64,000 nucleotides of DNA. Origin: Tetragonia tetragonoides (lineage: Eukaryota > Streptophyta > Magnoliopsida > Caryophyllales > Aizoaceae). The stretch spans positions 31,617,501 to 31,681,500 of the forward strand of contig CM076144.1 in assembly GCA_038025085.1 (NCBI GenBank), in the 5' to 3' direction. Below are positions 59,503 through 64,000 of this stretch, in pieces. A program made the translations under genes and the position numbers. Numbering within the stretch: position 1 is the first letter of the stretch; each line of letters opens with the position of its first letter. Below the pieces are notes generated by a model. It was not told the origin of the DNA and did not search any database. It saw nothing but the letters and a program-made list of their open reading frames with translations.

Positions 59503-59871
59503 CTTATATATTGTGTGGATTGCTTACTGACTTGCATTGATTGAGCGTCTTGCATCTTAACAAGCACCTCTATTTATATAGGTTTTCAGCAATGCCAAAT
59601 AGTTCTCAAAGTCCTTGATCATTAAAGAGCTATGGACTTTTCAACCCATCATGCAGATAGTCGGTAGAAAAATTGTCTCCAGCCACAACCTGATGATCAA
59701 GGCATTACATCATGCTGGGATACATACCTTTGCCGACAACATTTTTTATTACTCCATGGCAAAGAAGTCAAATAGTTACCAGACACCCATTGAATATGTG
59801 GTGGCCCACCAAATAGGAGGGACCCCCCAACCGAAGGTTCAGTTGTCTGATTTTCTTGTGAAGCCTTTTGC

Positions 59872-60284
59872 CTAGAGATGGCAATGGGCACGATTAGCAC
59901 GAGGCACGCCACGACCGAGCACGCTTTTAGCACGGCACGACACGAGCACGGAGAAAGCACGGGCACGAGCACGGACGCGAATGAATGGGCCTGGGCTGGG
60001 CCCGGGTCTAGATTTTGAAAAGAAAGCACGGTGGGGCACGGTCAGGCACGACATGGCACAACGAAAATTTTAATATTATTTGAAAAAAGCATGGGCACGA
60101 CACTCACGGCACGAGCACGGCACGACAAAAGCACGAGCACGGGCACGACTTGGGCCTACCTTTTGGAAGAGCAGGAACGGCACGGCATGGCACGAAGCAC
60201 GACAACTATAAGCACGGCACGGCACGGCACTACATTGTTTCAAAGCACGAAGGCACGACCCGAGCACGACACGAAGCCATCTAG
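59872..60284. mobile_element. GCACG-rich non-autonomous element, copy 2
   Basis: Ends CTAGAGATGGC and GCCATCTAG form an inverted repeat, flanked by TTTTGC on both sides (59866-59871 and 60285-60290). The interior is degenerate GCACGA / GGCACG pentamers. Better preserved than copy 1 at 13261-13598. Long frames on both strands, rich in Ala, Arg, His and Gly, are artefacts of the pentamer. Confidence 0.7.
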
Positions 60285-60423
60285 TTTTGCGTTGTTCATT
60301 AATTTGCTTCTGATCTTTAAGTTCGAGTCCTTGGGACTACATATAACTTTTCCTTTCTAGCTTATACAAATTGTTGCAACGTTCATTAAACTCCATCTCT
60401 TTCATCTCCACTATAAGACTACT
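60285..60423. other. Short unassigned spacer
   Basis: Between the GCACG element and the next LTR-like segment. No feature seen. Confidence 0.5.
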
Positions 60424-61734
60424 GGTGTAAGGACCATCTATGTTCATCTATGTCCACGGAGTACGTCCTTATAGAAAATTTGTAAGCTGGGGGTTTAGAT
60501 AAGTTCAAGGGACCATCGAGTTAGAAAAGATTTTGTAAAGACTTGAATTGAATAAAAACCATGAAAGAGGTCACAAATCTACTATCGGCATTTTATCAAA
60601 GGGACAAACTGAAGGGACAACCCAATAGCGCGATAAGTGAACTGATCATGTTTTTAGAAAGACTCCCGCTCATATAGAACATATGAGTACCCTAGAATAA
60701 AGGTTCGAGGGCGAAGGTACGAGGTGGGAAGGTGTTAGGCACCAAACTTGCCCGTTTTATGACGGCCTTTACTAACTCAAGTTTGCTTAATAATATAAAG
60801 ACATAATTTTTATGCAAAACCGAATTAACAACCTAGAATTAGACTATTAATTGCTTCACCGCAAACATCACAACATTTATTATTAACCCTTGTTTAGACA
60901 TGCATTCGATTGACAAATTCAGCATTACAACAGGGAGACATGCTTGGAAAGACAATATTTAGTGAGCAATAAAAGACGTTATTAGCATGATATCTACATT
61001 TTGTCTACTAGAAAATAAACAATTAGGCAATTAATTTAATTTGAGCCATCAGGAGTTAGTACCTGAACTGTAGGCTATCTAGCAAAAATAGTAAAGACAA
61101 GATCTCGAATTTGGAAGAAAGAGGGGAAAGCTCAGTGTTAATACTCCTGAGAATAGAGGGTGTCAACTATAGATGGTGAGATTTGAACTGAGGGAGGAGG
61201 GTCGTATTTATAGGCGAAAGAGTAGGGTTGGACGGGTGAAAAAAAGTTGACACCAAATTCAGATTTTGGGTTTAAAAAAAAAGTCGGGCCTGGAGACCCA
61301 GCGAGCGTCGCTAGCGGCCCTGGAATTTCATCCAGAGACGCTGGCGGCGCTGGCTGTTATCCCAGCGCCGCTGACGCCTATCAGTTTGCCAGCTGGATGT
61401 CGTCATATGACGACATCCAGTCAATTTTAATTTTTGGAGGAATTTTTTAGTATTCCGAAAATGAGAAAAGATCGTTTTACGCTTCTGCGGTAAAAGACAG
61501 TTTTACCCCCGATTTGCAACTTGGCGACCGGGATTCAGAAAAAGACACGAGAGGTGTCGCTGGAAAGCTCTTGAATGGGGCTTTTGAATGGGATTAGAAT
61601 GAAGGAGTGATTGAGGAAAAACCTGAGACCTTAATTTACCTATAAAAGTAAAAATAGCATTCAAGTTTAAAAATTACTCCTTTTATCATCGGGCTTTTGC
61701 GGAGAAATCTGAATACGCTTTTTTGGCGTCTACA
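60424..61734. repeat. LTR of a second Tat-like gypsy element (left edge approximate)
   Basis: The right edge is clear: TTTTTGGCGTCTACA, followed by GAAGCCCCCACTTTGATCGA, parallel to the left LTR of the first element (GGTGTCTACA then GATGCCCCTACTTTGGCCGA). Internal match: GGTGTTAGGCACC...TTGCCCGTTTTATGACGGCC. The left edge is set at TGTAAGGACC by guess. The rest of the element lies to the right, so its gag-pol is outside the window. Confidence 0.65.
61393..61420. repeat. 28-bp perfect palindrome
   Basis: Half-site CTGGATGTCGTCAT followed immediately by its reverse complement, centred on CATATG. Lies in the LTR beside AGCGTCGCT / CGCTGGCGGCGCTGG inverted motifs (61300-61380). Confidence 0.95.
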
Positions 61735-62010
61735 GAAGCCCCCACTTTGATCGAGCTTGAGTAAAAGCGAAGATCAAAGGATTGCGAAGGCAACATGAAG
61801 GATGTTGGTGTGTGAGAGTGTACATTACGTATGCATATGAAGACAAACCTGAGTTGGGACATGCTCGTAGCGTGCTAAGATTTCATCTCTGTGAACACAA
61901 GAAAAATAAAGGTTATGGTTAGCAAGGACAAACATCGCTCGAGATGGTCTAAATGTCTGCAGGGAACCTGTATTCAGAGTACATGAAAAGGTTAGCAACA
62001 CTTTGAGAAT
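61735..62010. other. 3' region of the second Tat-like element
   Basis: Non-coding sequence between the LTR and its tandem repeats. Nothing recognised. Confidence 0.5.
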
Positions 62011-62014
62011 GATC

Positions 62015-62295
62015 GACGTAGAGTGTCTGAGCAGACAATAACTAAACACTGCTTGTGTCGAGATTCCGTCCCTACACAAGAAACAAAAAAGTTGACGGGA
62101 CAGCGCGATCAAAATATCGGCTGCAAAATGGTAAAAACACTGGTGAGGGTGAATAGTATAAATGCTTCATTCTAAGAAAACAGTGACTAAGCACCACTCG
62201 GCGAATGCCGAGATTCCGTCCCTGCACGAGGAACGAAAAGGTCGACGAGACAGCGCGATCAAAATGACGGTTGTGAAATGGTTAAAAACATATGA
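62015..62295. repeat. Two tandem copies of a ~170-bp repeat
   Basis: Both contain CGAGATTCCGTCCCTRCACRA, GACAGCGCGATCAAAAT and AAATGGTAAAAACA-type blocks in the same order (62058-62140 and 62208-62290). Confidence 0.8.
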
Positions 62296-62404
62296 ACAGT
62301 TTAAATGCAACAGTTTAAGCAATCACTGAGTGAAACATATTAAAAACAAAGGACAGTATAATCACACAAGTGATCATCGACTGACCTCTAAAATGAACAC
62401 TGAC

Positions 62405-62945
62405 TGTTAAAACATAATTTAGGAAAACTTGCTATCCTAACAATAATTTAGGAAAATTGGCTATCCTAAAAAATAATTGACACTGGTTGTCCCAATATAG
62501 GAAAATTGGCTATCCTAAACGAAATAATGGACACTAGCTGTCCCAATTTAGGAAAATTGGCTATCCTAAAAAAATAATGGACACTGGCTGTCCCAAATTA
62601 GGAAATTGTGTATCCTAAAAGAAATAATGGACACTGGCTGTCCCAATTTAGGAAAATTAGCTATCCTAAAAATAAATGGACACTAGATGTCCTAATTTAG
62701 GAAAATTGGCTATCCTTAAAAAAAATGGAAACTAGTTGTCCCAATTTAAGAAAATTGGCTATCCTAAAAAAAATAATGGACACTGGCTATCCCAATTAAG
62801 GGAAATTGGCTATCCTAAAAAAGTAATGGACACTGGCTGTCTCAATTTTGGAAAATTGGCTATCCTAAAAAAATTAATGGACACTGGCTGTCCCAATTTA
62901 GGAAATTGGCTATCCTAAAAAAATAATGGACACTGGCTGTCCCAA
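62405..62945. repeat. Tandem array of about 10-11 two-hairpin units (~51 bp)
   Basis: The consensus unit has TTTAGGA-AAATTGGCTA-TCCTAAA, an A-run with ATAAT, then GGACA-CTGGC-TGTCC. Each unit therefore holds two inverted repeats. Occupies the same place relative to the LTR as the 43083-43690 array of the first element, with unrelated sequence. Confidence 0.9.
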
Positions 62946-63564
62946 CAAAGAGATAGTGCCAGAAGACCCACTGGGCTTTTTTTTCCTATGAAAATGATTT
63001 GACCACTCCGGGTGATTAATATTATTCGGGCATACCTGGGCTTGTGTATTTGGGACCTGCAAAACAACTGCGTTAGTTTTACCTGATAATACTTGGTATC
63101 GTAAGATGGACCAACTATTGAATTTTGAATTGGTGGGCCAAAGGGACTTGCTCCCGCGCGCTCGGTACTGGTCTTCGCCGCGAACAAACTGAAATAACGG
63201 TTTTTGGGCTGGTAACGAAGTTGTGGGACAGCAGGGGGCCCACATGTGCAGGCCACTTAGGGCCGCTAGTGGCGCTCACTTTGAGCATACCAAATTGTTT
63301 TGTCGCAAATTTTTTCGCGTTTTTGCTTCATTGTTTGTCTTCTCGGCCGAGAGCTTCCGCCATTGTCGAAAACTTCACTTGTTCTTCAACTTCTTCAAGG
63401 TAAGTCGATTCTTGACCAAATTCCTTACTTTTTGTCTTGAACTTGTTTAGTTTTCCGCCTAGTTGCTGAATTTCTTGTTGCATTGTTGAATGGGTACTTG
63501 TTTCTTTCGAATCTGAAACTTAAAATTTGCACTTGTAGAGAGAGAAAACTTCAATTCTTCTTCT
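62946..63564. other. Leader region of the second antisense unit
   Basis: CT-rich near 63330-63400 with possible untranslated exon sequence. No frame with a recognisable domain. Confidence 0.5.
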
Positions 63565-64000
63565 ATGGCTCCCAAAGGAAAAGGAAAGCGTCTCATGGGT
63601 GAGGAGGAGGAAAACCGCGACCTCTTTCACACTGGGCTTCCATCTTCTAGGACACCCCTCCCTCAGCATGCAGATGGGGAAAATTTGTATCAAGACTCGT
63701 TCATTCGTGTGGACTGGCGCCCGGATAAGGTTTGGGATCGTAGTGTTCTGTTGCTGGATAGGCGGAGTCATCTATCTAACCCTTAGTTGGTATGTTTCTG
63801 ACTCTATCATTTTTGGTTATGTTCAGTTTATTATTTTTGGTATTGAAAATTTGATTTGTTAGTGCTTCAGCACATGAACAAATTGGGATTTGTACTGGAT
63901 TGGTGGTCAGCTGTATGTTATTTGTGTGAAATTATTTGGGCCGTATATGTAGTATATGGGGTGTTGAGAAAATTTTATTACTGTTGCAGGCTCATGGGTG
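63565..64000 (+). pseudogene. Start of a PMD-type antisense gene in the second Tat-like element (runs off the window)
   Basis: Exon 1 is 63565-63789 (75 codons, donor TTG/GTATGT, phase 0), the intron is 63790-63989, and the acceptor GTTGCAG opens exon 2 at 63990. It matches exon 1 of the 44366 unit: MAPK + basic stretch, then an acidic region, DSFIRVDWRPD against DEFTRSDFHPTD, and the same phase and length. TAG at 63784-63786, two codons before the donor, breaks the frame. The PMD core itself would lie beyond 64000, so the assignment is by analogy. Confidence 0.6.

Larger units (their letters stand above)
32658..59832 (-). mobile_element. Decayed Copia retrotransposon hosting three nested insertions
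   Basis: The left LTR is 32658-34747 and the right LTR 38780-59832, both starting TTTTGGGAAAAGACGG and ending CCCCCAAC. Flanking target duplications GAAGG lie at 32653-32657 and 59833-59837. Shared LTR landmarks: CACGGGACCTTTG, TAGAGTATATCACTCAATGA, TTGTGTGGATTGCTTACTGACTTGC. The left LTR is split by a solo LTR (33257-34571). The right LTR is split by another solo LTR (38871-41169) and by the 18-kb gypsy element (41443-59502). The coding strand is minus, with the primer-binding site at 38767-38778. Confidence 0.88.

Noticed and set aside
59697..60360. Ala/Arg/His-rich frames over the GCACG element
   Set aside because: Pentamer repeat read in several frames and on both strands; it is a non-coding MITE-like element.

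Overview
This window is nuclear DNA of a flowering plant, most likely a eudicot. The evidence is spliceosomal introns, plant-specific families (GPI-anchored lipid-transfer proteins, MLO, coiled-coil NBS-LRR, F-box), Stowaway-type MITEs with CTCCCTCCG ends, and Copia, Ty3/gypsy Tat-lineage and Mutator-like transposons. I cannot name the species from sequence alone.

Layout. 1-9 kb is a decayed disease-resistance locus: a broken CC-NBS-LRR gene, a broken F-box gene, LRR debris, and two diverged copies of the same R-gene upstream region (821-2010 and 7925-8975). 9.0-11.7 kb holds two GPI-anchored lipid-transfer protein genes on the minus strand whose exons close in frame. 11.7-14.6 kb is intergenic, with MITEs, a GCACG-rich inverted-repeat element and a damaged tRNA-Phe. 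14.9-24.8 kb carries two tandem MLO genes on the minus strand with matching 14-exon structures. The distal copy (20.5-24.8 kb) is open throughout; the proximal copy has one nonsense codon in exon 7. Both lack the usual calmodulin-binding tail.

26.6-31.4 kb is one Mutator-like element with terminal inverted repeats and a near-perfect target-site duplication. It encodes a plant mobile domain (PMD) protein and a MULE transposase, tail to tail. Each gene begins with a short exon or exon-like segment near the TIR. Behind each lies a mirrored block of T-run, six palindromes and an (ATT)n tract.

32.7-59.8 kb is a nest of retrotransposons. A decayed Copia element carries a solo LTR in each of its LTRs, and its right LTR also holds an 18-kb Tat-lineage gypsy element. 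The gypsy element has gag-pol on the minus strand. Downstream of pol it carries two intron-containing antisense units on the plus strand, one PMD-like and one DUF7745-like. A GC-rich array of short palindromes precedes each.

59.9-64 kb holds a second GCACG-rich element, then the LTR and 3' region of another Tat-like element. That element has a tandem array of two-hairpin units and the start of its own antisense unit, which runs off the window.

How it fits together. Few host genes look functional: the two lipid-transfer genes and the distal MLO gene. The most unusual signal is that PMD-type genes occur in two unrelated transposon classes in this window, each preceded by arrays of short palindromes. 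The sequences of these arrays are unrelated but their placement is the same.
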